This document shows positions 25,479 through 33,602 of a stretch of DNA of 64,000 nt, in pieces. The notes beneath the pieces were generated by a model. It did no database searches, was not told the DNA's origin, and saw only the letters and a program-made list of their open reading frames with translations. Source of the stretch: an uncultured Christensenellaceae bacterium. Lineage in GTDB: Bacteria; Bacillota; Clostridia; Christensenellales; Pumilibacteraceae. The stretch covers positions 124,001 through 188,000 of the forward strand of contig CAJUKG010000001.1 in assembly GCA_910586925.1 (NCBI GenBank). Reading direction: 5' to 3'. Every line of letters starts with the position of its first letter. Within the stretch, counting starts at the first letter, position 1. A program made the translations under genes and the position numbers.

Positions 25479-26486
25479 ATGCCCGATTGGCTTGTTTATA
25501 TAGGATATATCGCGATGGTCGCGATAATCGTCGTGCTGTCGATCAAGCTCGGCAAGTACGTGGATATCATAGATGCGAAAAGCAATATTTCGGGCGCGTT
25601 TATCGGCGGCGTTATGCTTGCCGCCGTCACGAGCCTGCCCGAGCTTTTCACGTCGCTGTCCGCCGTGTGGATAGTGCACGAGAATTCGATGATCATAGGC
25701 AATATTCTCGGATCCGATCTCATCAACCTCGCATTCTTCGGAGTGATATTGTTGGTGTTCGGGCTGGGACTTAAGAATAAGAAGTTCTCGCCGTTTTACT
25801 ATCTCGCGCTCGGCGTACTGCTCGCTATGTACGCGCTTGTCGCAATAGGGCTTACGCTTGCGGACAAATTGCAGTTTACTTGGTTCTCGGCAATCTCGCC
25901 GATGATTCTCGTATTGTACGTGCTGTTTATAAACAAGATGCCCAAAACTTCGGAGGCCGACGGCGACAAGCCCGACGAGGGCATTTCGCTCAAACAGGCG
26001 GTCATTCGTTTCTTTATTTGCGCCGCAGTGCTCATCGGCGCGTCGATCGCCATGACGTATCTCACCGATATAGTCGCCGACAAGCTCAACCTCGGCAAGA
26101 CGTTCGCGGGCGCGCTGTTCCTCGGCGTGGCGACCAGCCTCCCCGAACTGATTTCGTCGGTGGAGCTTTGCCGCAGGCAGAATTATAACGCCGCGGCGGG
26201 CAATATTTTCGGCTCGAATATCTTCAACTTCTGCATACTCTTTGTGGCGGACGTGTTCTCGTTCGCGGGCGCGGACGCGTCGAAAATATATATTTTCAAC
26301 GTCGATTCGATGTGGCTTTTGATCCTCGGCGCGATCGCCACGGTATCGACGCTCGGTATGTTGCTCATTAAAAATTTTGTCAAGCCGTCGCGCGGCGCGC
26401 TTGTCGGGTTGTATGCGATAAACGCGGTGCCGCCTGTTCTTTACGTAATTTATCTGTTGATAACAACGGGCGTGATCGCGGTATAG
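25479..26486 (+). CDS. Calcium/sodium antiporter-like CaCA family exchanger
   Basis: 335 aa, about ten membrane helices. The two inverted alpha repeats are clear: GGVMLAAVTSLPELFTSL...GNILGSDLINL in the first half and GALFLGVATSLPELISSVE...AGNIFGSNIFNF in the second, each with the ion-binding Glu and Asn/Ser/Asp residues. It exports Ca2+ or another cation in exchange for Na+ or H+. The start has an excellent ribosome site (aaggagggg). A TATAAT at 25441-25446 may be its own -10 box; the -35 is weak. Confidence 0.92.
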   Translation: MPDWLVYIGYIAMVAIIVVLSIKLGKYVDIIDAKSNISGAFIGGVMLAAVTSLPELFTSLSAVWIVHENSMIIGNILGSDLINLAFFGVILLVFGLGLKNKKFSPFYYLALGVLLAMYALVAIGLTLADKLQFTWFSAISPMILVLYVLFINKMPKTSEADGDKPDEGISLKQAVIRFFICAAVLIGASIAMTYLTDIVADKLNLGKTFAGALFLGVATSLPELISSVELCRRQNYNAAAGNIFGSNIFNFCILFVADVFSFAGADASKIYIFNVDSMWLLILGAIATVSTLGMLLIKNFVKPSRGALVGLYAINAVPPVLYVIYLLITTGVIAV

Positions 26487-26536
26487 CGGTCGTTCCCGCC
26501 CGTTCCCGAATACTGTATACATAACAAGGAAGCACA

Positions 26537-27391
26537 ATGAAAATAGAGAACAAGACAATGGACGAGGAGCGTGCACTGTACGGCTGGCGCGATGTCGTTA
26601 TCGAAAACTGCAAGTTCGCGGGTCCTGCGGACGGCGAGAGCGCGCTCAAAGAGTGCGGGTCGGTGGAAGCGCGAAACTGTTTTTTCGATCTGCGCTACCC
26701 GCTGTGGCACGACGGCTCGGTCGTCCTGTCGCAATGCGAAATGACGGAGAACTGCCGCGCCGCGTTGTGGTACTGCAAGAATATCGTAATCAACGACAGC
26801 GTTTTGCACGGCATAAAAGCACTTCGCGAGTGCAAGCACGTCGTTATTCGTAATTGCCATATAGAGTCGCCCGAGTTCGGGTGGTTTACCGACGGCGTGC
26901 GAGCGGACGATACTCGCATAGTCGGCGAATACTGTTTTATGCGCGCGAAAAACATAGTCGCGTCGGGGCTTGATTTTGTCGGAAAGTATTCGTTTCAATA
27001 TGTGAACGGCGGCATAATAACGCGCAGTAAACTCGATACGAAAGACGCGTTTTGGCACAGCAATAACGTTACCGTCGAGAACTGCACCGTGAAAGGCGAG
27101 TATCTCGGTTGGTATTCCAAAAACCTCACTTTCAAAAACTGCACCATCATCGGCACTCAACCGCTTTGTTACTGCAAAGGGCTGAAACTCATCGACTGCG
27201 TTATGACTGATACCGATCTCGCGTTCGAGCGGTCGGAAGTGAATGCGACGCTGCTCGCGCCTGTCGACAGCATTAAGAATCCGTACAAAGGCGTCATACG
27301 CGTGCCCGCGGTAGGCGAAATCATTCGCGACGACGTGCGCGCCCGCGGCAAAATAATAATAGACGGGCAGGTGAAAAATGACGGCGAATAG
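26537..27391 (+). CDS. DUF3737 family right-handed beta-helix protein
   Basis: 284 aa. It matches my recollection of DUF3737: the opening DEERALYGWRDVVIENCKF and PADGESALKECG, followed by repeated ~20-residue turns of the form V-x-N-C-x-(I/V) typical of a parallel beta helix. No signal peptide, so cytoplasmic. Function not established; some members are mislabelled hydrogenase. The start ATG has aaggaagc upstream. Its 3' end overlaps the MGMT-like gene by 14 bases. Confidence 0.8.
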   Translation: MKIENKTMDEERALYGWRDVVIENCKFAGPADGESALKECGSVEARNCFFDLRYPLWHDGSVVLSQCEMTENCRAALWYCKNIVINDSVLHGIKALRECKHVVIRNCHIESPEFGWFTDGVRADDTRIVGEYCFMRAKNIVASGLDFVGKYSFQYVNGGIITRSKLDTKDAFWHSNNVTVENCTVKGEYLGWYSKNLTFKNCTIIGTQPLCYCKGLKLIDCVMTDTDLAFERSEVNATLLAPVDSIKNPYKGVIRVPAVGEIIRDDVRARGKIIIDGQVKNDGE

Positions 27392-27686
27392 TTTTCGCGA
27401 CGACGTATATGCGGCGGTGCAAACGGTGCCGCGCGGGAACGTCGCCACATATGCGCAGATCGCTTTGATGTCGGGACACCGCGGCGCGGCGCGTGCCGTC
27501 GGGAACGCGTTGCACGTAAATCCCACGCCGATCGTAGTGCCGTGTCACCGCATAGTGAACGCAAAGGGGTATCTCGCACCCGATTTCGCGTTCGGCGGCG
27601 TCGACGAGCAGAGAAAACTCCTCGAGGCGGAAGGCGTCGAGGTTCGGGACGGCAGAGTGGACTTGAGCAAATATCAATTCAGATAA
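27378..27686 (+). CDS. MGMT-type DNA methyltransferase C-terminal domain protein
   Basis: 102 aa, only the DNA-binding/active-site domain of O6-alkylguanine methyltransferases. NVATYAQIALMSGHRGAARAVGNAL is the winged-helix part and VVPCHRIV holds the alkyl-acceptor cysteine. Because the cysteine is kept (not Trp as in Atl1-like proteins), it could transfer alkyl groups rather than just flag lesions (inference). The N-terminal domain of Ada/Ogt is absent. It overlaps the DUF3737 gene and is followed by a strong terminator. Confidence 0.88.
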   Translation: MTANSFRDDVYAAVQTVPRGNVATYAQIALMSGHRGAARAVGNALHVNPTPIVVPCHRIVNAKGYLAPDFAFGGVDEQRKLLEAEGVEVRDGRVDLSKYQFR

Positions 27687-27705
27687 ATATACTCTTAAAC
27701 GTAAG

Positions 27706-27729
27706 AACGCGTCACGGACGCGTTTTTTT
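27706..27729 (+). terminator. Rho-independent terminator after MGMT-like gene
   Basis: An 8-bp stem (aacgcgtc / gacgcgtt) with a 3-nt loop runs into seven Ts. Confidence 0.88.
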
Positions 27730-27746
27730 CTGCATAAAATTATATC

Positions 27747-28157
27747 ATGAACGATGTGGAATTGCTTGCGAGGATAATACAGTGCGAGGCGGGCGGCGAG
27801 GGCGAGGACGGCATGCGCGCCGTCGCGTCCGTCGTCATGAACAGAGTGCGGCAGACGGGCGGAGAGTACGGCAGGTACAATACCGTGAACGACGTCATTT
27901 TCGCGCCGCGGCAGTTCGAGTGCGCGACCGACCAACCGCAAAACCTGTTCAACATGCGTCCCGAGGGCGTGCACTACGAAATAGCGCGGTGGGCGATAGA
28001 CGGCGGCAGGCTGGGCGACGTGTACGATTCGCTGTGGTTTTTCAATCCGTATTCGCCCGTGTGCCGCAATAATTTTCCCAACGACAGCGGTTATTTCAAA
28101 ACGCGCATCGGCAATCACTGTTTCTATTCGCCGACGAGCGCGTATTATAATACGTGA
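27747..28157 (+). CDS. Cell wall hydrolase, SleB/CwlJ-type (Hydrolase_2)
   Basis: 136 aa consisting only of the catalytic domain; no signal peptide and no PG-binding domain, as in spore cortex hydrolase CwlJ. LLARIIQCEAGGEGEDGMRAVASVVMNRV contains the conserved Glu of the family, and SLWFFNP and the late IGNHCFY block complete it. Likely cleaves cortex or vegetative peptidoglycan. A TAAAAT box ends 6 nt before the ATG and no Shine-Dalgarno is seen, so it may be leaderless. The following small gene could be its partner (see 28215). Confidence 0.85.
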   Translation: MNDVELLARIIQCEAGGEGEDGMRAVASVVMNRVRQTGGEYGRYNTVNDVIFAPRQFECATDQPQNLFNMRPEGVHYEIARWAIDGGRLGDVYDSLWFFNPYSPVCRNNFPNDSGYFKTRIGNHCFYSPTSAYYNT

Positions 28158-28214
28158 TATATAAAAATAAAAATCGCCGCGTTCGGCGCGGCAAAAATTT
28201 CGGAGGTATACATA

Positions 28215-28478
28215 ATGGAGTGTAACAAACCGGTGGAAATAAATATTCCCGACCCGCTTCCCGACTTTAACGCCGATTCCAATATCGGCACGTGGAAACA
28301 ACTGTTCGCCGAGAATATCGGCAAGCGCGCGAAGATAGAGATCTCGCTGTTCGACGGCACTCTGCGCGGCATTACCGGCGAAATCTATATCGTCGGGAAT
28401 ACATACGTCGGCGTCACCTGTAACGGCAACGTCTGTCTTTGCGATATATATTCGGTTAAGTTTGTAACGTTTTTCTAA
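28215..28478 (+). CDS. Small protein, possibly GerQ-like partner of the hydrolase
   Basis: 87 aa with an excellent ribosome site (cggaggt). The C-terminal ~55 residues look like a small beta barrel: GKRAKIEISLFDGTLRGITG, then EIYIVGNTYVGVTC and CLCDIYSVKFVTFF. Length, beta pattern and the final Y-x-x-x-F/Y-V/I-T-F segment recall spore coat protein GerQ, which in Bacillus subtilis sits beside cwlJ and is needed for its localisation. This is pattern reasoning, not a database match; an LSm/SH3-like unknown is the alternative. Confidence 0.55.
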   Translation: MECNKPVEINIPDPLPDFNADSNIGTWKQLFAENIGKRAKIEISLFDGTLRGITGEIYIVGNTYVGVTCNGNVCLCDIYSVKFVTFF

Positions 28479-28565
28479 ATAAAAATTAAAAATTAAGGTT
28501 AATTAAATAATCGGATTTCTTCGCGAAGTTTGATTTGCGTGACGCATTGTAAATTGTCCTTATTT

Positions 28566-28593
28566 GTAGGGCACGGCGTACCCGACGTGCCGC
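28566..28593 (+). repeat. 28-nt hairpin repeat, copy A
   Basis: Starts gtaggg and ends ccgc; folds into a ~9-bp hairpin. Two further copies at 63031-63058 and 63105-63132 share the ends and spacing but differ in the stem with compensating changes. Confidence 0.6.
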
Positions 28594-28612
28594 TAAAGTA
28601 ACGATAAAGTAT

Positions 28613-29464
28613 TCACAAGAACAGTTTTTCGACTGCTTCCGACGGCATGGACAGCACCGCTTCGAGATTGCTTGCGTCGGATACGTAAAACTTTTTCGCG
28701 CCGAGCTTGCAAAGCAAAGCGCGGATCGCGAGTGCGCCGTACGGCAACGTATCGGCGCGCTTTGCCGTGAGCGGACGGAACACGGGCAGTTTCGGGCTTA
28801 AAAACATGGGCATGAAGTCGTCGAGGTCGCGCGATGAAAATTCAGTCGATACTTTCGTTTTGTCGTAAACGTCGAGATCGAGCATTGCCGCCGCGATCGC
28901 GCACGCACTGCCGCCCGTGATGACGAGCGGATAGTCCTGCACTTCGCCGTATTCTTCCATGAGGCGGGGAAGGGTTTCGGTCGCGCGGGCGTAATCGCCG
29001 CAAAACATGTTTTTCAGCACTACTACGCCGAGCGGCAGGCTCTTTACATAATCGGGCTTTTTGCCGTCGGCGGACGAAACGAGTTCCATACTGCCGCCGC
29101 CGAGGTCGCATACGGTTATCGGTCCGTTCGGCTTGGTGCAACCCGCGAGCGCGAGATATGCTTCCGCTTCGCCGGACAGAACGATGACGGTCAAGCCCGT
29201 TTCGCGCTTTACGCGCTTGCAAAAACTTTCGCCGTCCGCGGCGCGGCGCACCGCTTCCGTAGCGAACGCATACACTTCGGAGCAATCGCGTGTTTGCGCC
29301 GCGAATGATTTCAGCGCGTCGAGCGTTTTTTCTATTCCCGCGGGAGAGAGTGCGCCCGATTTTTCGATGCCTGCCGCGAGCTGCGTTATTACGGACGCCG
29401 TTTCGCCGTCGCTCGAAGCGAGCCGTATCGAGTTCGAGCCTATGTCTATTGCCGCACGTTTCAT
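28613..29464 (-). CDS. Ppx/GppA family phosphatase (exopolyphosphatase-like)
   Basis: 283 aa, the short ASKHA-fold form containing only the catalytic domain. AIDIGSNSIRL is the phosphate-1 loop, YAFATEAVRRA the second block and CDLGGGSMEL the phosphate-2 loop; LPLGVV follows and TGGSA is the adenosine-type motif. The family hydrolyses polyphosphate or pppGpp. Start supported by cggagaacaat. It lies downstream of divIC on the minus strand, but an intrinsic terminator sits between them, so expression may be partly independent. Confidence 0.9.
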   Translation of the reverse strand: MKRAAIDIGSNSIRLASSDGETASVITQLAAGIEKSGALSPAGIEKTLDALKSFAAQTRDCSEVYAFATEAVRRAADGESFCKRVKRETGLTVIVLSGEAEAYLALAGCTKPNGPITVCDLGGGSMELVSSADGKKPDYVKSLPLGVVVLKNMFCGDYARATETLPRLMEEYGEVQDYPLVITGGSACAIAAAMLDLDVYDKTKVSTEFSSRDLDDFMPMFLSPKLPVFRPLTAKRADTLPYGALAIRALLCKLGAKKFYVSDASNLEAVLSMPSEAVEKLFL

Positions 29465-29490
29465 ATTGTTCTCCGAGTTGATTGTCGAGA

Positions 29491-29518
29491 AAGAAAAAAC
29501 CGACTTTGCGGTCGGTTT
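29491..29518 (-). terminator. Intrinsic terminator overlapping the divIC stop codon
   Basis: Read on the minus strand, aaaccgac...gtcggttt forms an 8-bp stem with 6-nt loop followed by a T-run. The stop codon of the DivIC gene lies inside the stem. Confidence 0.8.
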
Positions 29519-29813
29519 ATTTTTCGTTTGATTCTTCGGTGCCGACGACGGTCTCGCCGCGGTAGATCATATCGAGCATTTCCCGCGCGTATTCTTCGAC
29601 GAATTCGGACGAGCCGCAGTAGGTGATCATATTGTCGTTGTCTTTGATGATCTGCTCGAGCTTGGCGTTCTGTTCGGCGAGCGAATCCCTGCGCCCGTTC
29701 GCGGCGGACAGTCTGACGAGATTGACGATGAGCGCGACGACGAGCAGTACCAAAAGCACCGCCAGTGCCGCGACGACTATTTTCTTTTTAGTATCTACAG
29801 CGCGTTTGTTCAT
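29517..29813 (-). CDS. FtsB/DivIC-type septum formation initiator protein
   Basis: 98 aa: a short basic cytoplasmic N-terminus (MNKRAVDTKKK), one membrane helix (~12-34, IVVAALAVLLVLLVVALIV), then an extracytoplasmic coiled coil (SLAEQNAKLEQIIKDNDN) and an acidic tail containing EEYAREMLDMIYRGE, the conserved end of the family. DivIC/FtsB bridges FtsL and FtsQ/DivIB in the divisome. It lies between gltX and ppx on the minus strand. Confidence 0.88.
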   Translation of the reverse strand: MNKRAVDTKKKIVVAALAVLLVLLVVALIVNLVRLSAANGRRDSLAEQNAKLEQIIKDNDNMITYCGSSEFVEEYAREMLDMIYRGETVVGTEESNEK

Positions 29814-29844
29814 GGTTTCAGTTTACCACCGAGTGCAGTCGTTG

Positions 29845-31260
29845 TCAAGCGTTTTCGAGTGCCGATTTTATCGCGCCGAGCCGACGCAACACTTCTTTTT
29901 TGCCGAAAAGTTTTACCATTTCTTCGCCGCCGCCGGGAGTAGCCGCCGCGCCTGTTATGGCTATGCGGTATATCCAAAGCACTTGACCTTTCTTAAGCCC
30001 TTTGTCTGCCGCGAGCGTTTCGAGCGCGGCGTTGAGGTCGGGCGAATTCGTCGCCGCTATGCAGTCGTCGATGAGATCTTTCGCCATCTCGACGTCGGTT
30101 TTCCATTTCTTGTTGCGGAACAGCTCGAAATCGAAATTGTCGAACGCGTCGAGGAATGCCGCGCGTTCTTCGATGTCCGAAAGCACTTCTACGCGCGACT
30201 GCAACAGTTCGGAAAGATACTTGTAGTCGATTGATTTGTTCGGGCAGTATTTTTCATAAAAGGGGAGTGCCGCGGCGTGAAATTCTTCGGGCGGTATTTC
30301 TTTTATATACAGAGAGTTGAGCCAGCGCATTTTCGTTTCGTCGAATATGGACGAGGATTTTTGCAAGCCCTCTATCGAGAAACTGTCTATCAGTTCGGAC
30401 ATGGACAGCTTCTCGCGGTTGTTCTTGGGATTCCAGCCGAGCAGTGCGATGTAATTGACTATAGCGTGGGGCAGAAAACCTTTTGCGAGAAAGTCCTCGA
30501 AGCCCGCGTCGCCGTCGCGCTTGCTTAACTTGTGCCGCGCGTCGCGCATTATCGGTTGCAGGTGAACGTAAACGGGGCGTTCCCAACCGAGCGCGTCGTA
30601 CAGCAGGTTGTATTTGGGCGTGGACATGAGATACTCGACGCCGCGGATACAGTGGGTTATGCCCATAAGATGGTCGTCTATGACGTTCGCGAAATTGTAT
30701 GTGGGCATGCCGTCCGACTTGATGAGTATGTTATCCTCGAGATCGGCAAAATCCACAGTGACGTCGCCGAATACTTCGTCGTGATAGGTGGAGCTTCCGT
30801 GCTCGGGAATGTTCTGGCGAATGACGTACGGCTCGCCCGCGGCGATACGCGCTTGCACTTCTTCTTTGGAGAGGTGCAGGCAGTGTTTGTCGTACTTGGT
30901 CGCGCCGTCCGCGTGCATTTTTTCGAGCCGTTCTTTCGAGCAGAAGCAATAGTATGCGTCGCCGCTCTCGACGAGCCGATCGGCATATTTCAGATATATC
31001 TCTTTGCGCTCGGACTGAACGTACGGACCGTACTCGCCGCCGACGATCGGACCCTCGTCGTAAGTCATGCCTGCTTTGTCGAGCGCGGAGATGATAATAT
31101 CCACCGCGCCGGGCACTTCGCGGGTGCGGTCGGTATCTTCTATGCGGAGAATGAATTTCCCGCCGTTCTTCTTGGCGAAAAGATATGCGTAAAGCGCGGT
31201 GCGCAGTCCGCCGATATGCAAGTACCCCGTGGGGCTGGGTGCGAAACGTGTTCTTACCAT
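29845..31260 (-). CDS. gltX: Glutamyl-tRNA synthetase
   Basis: 471 aa class I synthetase. RFAPSPTGYLHIGGLRTALY holds the HIGH-type motif and HKLSKRDGD the KMSKS-type motif; the C-terminal helical anticodon-binding region is complete. Loads Glu (and in many Bacillota tRNA-Gln, corrected by GatCAB). ATG 31260 is where family similarity begins; codons upstream of it overlap the divergent promoter. Only a weak ribosome site is visible. Confidence 0.96.
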   Translation of the reverse strand: MVRTRFAPSPTGYLHIGGLRTALYAYLFAKKNGGKFILRIEDTDRTREVPGAVDIIISALDKAGMTYDEGPIVGGEYGPYVQSERKEIYLKYADRLVESGDAYYCFCSKERLEKMHADGATKYDKHCLHLSKEEVQARIAAGEPYVIRQNIPEHGSSTYHDEVFGDVTVDFADLEDNILIKSDGMPTYNFANVIDDHLMGITHCIRGVEYLMSTPKYNLLYDALGWERPVYVHLQPIMRDARHKLSKRDGDAGFEDFLAKGFLPHAIVNYIALLGWNPKNNREKLSMSELIDSFSIEGLQKSSSIFDETKMRWLNSLYIKEIPPEEFHAAALPFYEKYCPNKSIDYKYLSELLQSRVEVLSDIEERAAFLDAFDNFDFELFRNKKWKTDVEMAKDLIDDCIAATNSPDLNAALETLAADKGLKKGQVLWIYRIAITGAAATPGGGEEMVKLFGKKEVLRRLGAIKSALENA

Positions 31261-31331
31261 GATAATATCCGTGACCGTGCCGTCGGTTGAATTTGAAGCG
31301 TCGCTTACAGCAACGGCACTTATAAATTTTG

Positions 31332-31360
31332 TTGACAGTTTTTTTCGGGCGTGGTACAAT
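31332..31360 (+). promoter_or_regulatory. Strong sigma-A promoter of the dipeptidase gene
   Basis: Perfect TTGACA (31332-31337), 17-bp spacer, TACAAT (31355-31360). The leader is about 63 nt and contains an in-frame ATG at 31376 without ribosome site before the true start. Confidence 0.88.
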
Positions 31361-31429
31361 ATACGTAACGCGCCTATGCTTACTTATTGTAAAGCTTTTG
31401 CGCGTAAAATGCAAGCAAAAGGAAGCGTT

Positions 31430-32848
31430 ATGAACGAAGAAATGTTGTTGCGCGATATTTTGAACGATCTGGCGGAGATCGTCGCCGTGCCGAGCGTGTA
31501 TTCTACGCCCGCGCCGAACGCGCCTTACGGCAAGCCCTGCCGCGCCGCACTCGACTGGTTTGTTAAAAAATCGCGCGAGTACGGGCTTAAAGCGGAGCTT
31601 ATAGGCGGCGCGTGCGCTTATGCCGAAACGGGCGAGGGCGACGAGTGTATCGGTATTCTCGGACACCTCGACGTCGTGCCCGCGGGCAACGGCTGGGCGA
31701 CCGACCCGTTCAAAATGGTGGAGGAGAACGGCAAGGTCTACGGCAGAGGGGTCGGCGACGACAAGGGCGCGGTAGTCGTGTGTCTGCACGCGCTTCGCAC
31801 CCTCGCCGCGAATAAAACCCCGCTTCGCCGCCGCGTGCGGCTGATAGTAGGCGCGGACGAAGAACGCGGCAGTTCGTGCATACGCACGTACCTCGAATCG
31901 GGTGCGGAAGTGCCCGTAATGTCGTTCGTGCCCGATTCCGAATTTCCCGTGATCAATAGCGAGAAGGGTATCGGTCATGTGCGGTTCATATTCGACGATC
32001 CCGCTCTCGCCGCGAATATCGAGTATATCGACGGCGCGGAATGTTTTAACGCCGTGCCCGACAGATCGCGGCTGAAAATAATCGGCGGCAGTCCGCTCGG
32101 CACCGCGCTCGAAGCGAAGTGCGGCGGCGCACCGACTGCGGAAGTATTCAAAAGCTCGCCGCTCGCCGAACAAATCGTATCGGCGGGGAACGGTTTTTCC
32201 GATTACGAGATCACAAACGGCAAGTGCGTCGAGATCATTGCGAACGGCACCGCCGAACATGCGTCCACTCCCGAAAAGGGAGATAACGCACTGTGGAAGT
32301 CGCTCGGGCTTCTCGCCGCCATGAATGGCGTTATCGGCTCGAAGTATATCGAGGGCATTTACGAATATCTCTGCACGCCGCTCGCGAGCGGTAAACTCGG
32401 CATTTATGTCGACGATCCCAAAACGGGCGACACCACGATGTGCATGTCGCAGGCGCGCATGAACGGCGGAAAACTCGAGCTTTTGATCGACTTCCGTTTG
32501 CCGCTCGGTCAAACCGCCGCCGACGTCGCCGCGGCGATTTGCGGCAAGCTCGGTTGCACCGCGGAGATACTCGACTACCGCGAAAACCTGTACGTGGACG
32601 AGGATACGCTGCTCGTCAGGACCCTTCTCGACGTGTACCGCGGCATTACGAACGACATGACGCCCCCGCTTAAAATGGGCGGCGGCACTTATGCGCGGGA
32701 GCTTCCCAACGCCGTCGCGTTCGGTTGCACTCCCGTCGATCTCGAAATCAACATGCACCGTGCCGACGAGAATTTCCCGATAGCACAGCTTATGAAGAAC
32801 TACGAAATCTATCTCGAAGCGGCAAAACGTCTCGCGAATGCGAAATAG
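31430..32848 (+). CDS. M20 family dipeptidase (PepV/Sapep-like)
   Basis: 472 aa di-zinc peptidase. GILGHLDVVPAGNGW contains the first metal His-Asp, YGRGVGDDKGAVV the bridging Asp, GADEERGSSC the catalytic Glu pair, and VPDSEFPV the next ligand; the late His lies in the final third (DLEINMHRADENFP). Cleaves dipeptides in the cytoplasm. The start is ATG 31430, preceded by aaaggaag; an upstream ATG (31376) lacks a ribosome site. Followed by thioredoxin after 44 bases. Confidence 0.93.
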   Translation: MNEEMLLRDILNDLAEIVAVPSVYSTPAPNAPYGKPCRAALDWFVKKSREYGLKAELIGGACAYAETGEGDECIGILGHLDVVPAGNGWATDPFKMVEENGKVYGRGVGDDKGAVVVCLHALRTLAANKTPLRRRVRLIVGADEERGSSCIRTYLESGAEVPVMSFVPDSEFPVINSEKGIGHVRFIFDDPALAANIEYIDGAECFNAVPDRSRLKIIGGSPLGTALEAKCGGAPTAEVFKSSPLAEQIVSAGNGFSDYEITNGKCVEIIANGTAEHASTPEKGDNALWKSLGLLAAMNGVIGSKYIEGIYEYLCTPLASGKLGIYVDDPKTGDTTMCMSQARMNGGKLELLIDFRLPLGQTAADVAAAICGKLGCTAEILDYRENLYVDEDTLLVRTLLDVYRGITNDMTPPLKMGGGTYARELPNAVAFGCTPVDLEINMHRADENFPIAQLMKNYEIYLEAAKRLANAK

Positions 32849-32892
32849 TTGTCGCCGAATAACGCATAATAAACCGTAAGGAGAACAATATC

Positions 32893-33198
32893 ATGATCAA
32901 ACACAATCCCACAGTCGAAGAATTCAACGAGATAACCGCGACGGGCAAGACCATCGTCGATTTTTGGGCGGGCTGGTGCGGTCCGTGCCGCATGCAATCG
33001 CCGATAGTCGAAAAGATAGCCAACGAAACGGACATAAAACTCATCAAGATCGACGTTGACGCAGACGACGTGCTGCCCATGGATTTTCAAGTGTCGAGTA
33101 TCCCCACGCTCGTCATGTTCGAGGACGGCGTCGTCGTCGATAAAATGATAGGCTTGAGCAACGAGAGCGAGATCCTCGCGGCATTCAATAAAAATTAA
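32893..33198 (+). CDS. trxA: Thioredoxin
   Basis: 101 aa classical thioredoxin. WAGWCGPCRMQSP contains the redox pair Cys29/Cys32; KIDVDADDVLPMDFQVSSIPTLVMFEDG holds the cis-proline. General cytoplasmic disulfide reductase. A very good ribosome site (aaggagaac) precedes the ATG. No thioredoxin reductase is in the window. Confidence 0.93.
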   Translation: MIKHNPTVEEFNEITATGKTIVDFWAGWCGPCRMQSPIVEKIANETDIKLIKIDVDADDVLPMDFQVSSIPTLVMFEDGVVVDKMIGLSNESEILAAFNKN

Positions 33199-33274
33199 TA
33201 ATTAATAATTAAAAATTGAGGATACAATTAAATTATAAAAGATTTCTCCGCTACGCGCTTCGTACCTCGCGCTT

Positions 33275-33399
33275 CGGTCGAAATGACAGGCAGGTGCGTG
33301 TTCGTATCGCTCGGTCGAAATGACAGGCAGGAGTGTGTTCGTATCGCTCGGTCGAAATGACAGGCAGGAGTGTGTTCGTATCGCTCGGTCGAAATGACA
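33275..33399 (+). repeat. Tandem 37-bp repeat (3.4 copies)
   Basis: Units at 33275-33311, 33312-33348 and 33349-33385, then 14 bases of a fourth. Each begins cggtcgaaatgacaggcagg and ends gtgttcgtatcgct. Units 2 and 3 are identical; unit 1 differs at a few bases in the middle. Confidence 0.95.
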
Positions 33400-33492
33400 A
33401 AGTGGGAGCGGGTATGTGCGTGCTGTCGAAAAAGCGTGCGCTTATTCTTGTCGCAAGGCGAAACGACATACCGAATTCTATAATTAAATATA

Positions 33493-33527
33493 AAACTTCG
33501 CGGCTTTGCGGACTGCGAAGTTTTTTT
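33493..33527 (+). terminator. Terminator-like hairpin before the SPOCS gene
   Basis: A 9-bp stem (aaacttcgc / gcgaagttt) with a 13-nt loop followed by seven Ts. It is about 300 bases from the thioredoxin stop, so what it terminates is not clear. Confidence 0.7.
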
Positions 33528-33602
33528 CTGCCGAATTGTTCTATTTGCGGGTCATTGCGAATATCATGAAAGCGTAAGTTTATTTTTCAAGGAGAAGGAA
33601 GT

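Larger units (their letters stand above)
33199..33602. other. 404-bp gene-free spacer: AT run, repeat fragment, minisatellite and terminator
   Basis: From left to right: AT-rich aattaataattaa sequence (33199-33240); a fragment of the dispersed element gatttctccgctacgcgc...cggtcgaaatgaca (33241-33290), also present at 46108-46152; 3.4 tandem copies of a 37-bp unit (33275-33399); and a terminator hairpin (33493-33527). The ribosome site ggagaaggaag of the next gene ends it. No coding gene is supported. Confidence 0.7.

Noticed and set aside
31376..31429. Upstream in-frame ATG for the PepV-like gene
   Set aside because: It lacks a ribosome site, whereas ATG 31430 has aaaggaag at proper distance and matches the family start.
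33275..33399. Tandem 37-bp repeats considered as a CRISPR array
   Set aside because: The units are contiguous with no unique spacers and no cas genes are in the window.
33251..33469. 72-codon minus-strand frame encoding repeated CHFDR-type peptides, and the related frame at 46039-46497
   Set aside because: They are translations of the dispersed element and its 37-bp tandem repeat, not independent genes.
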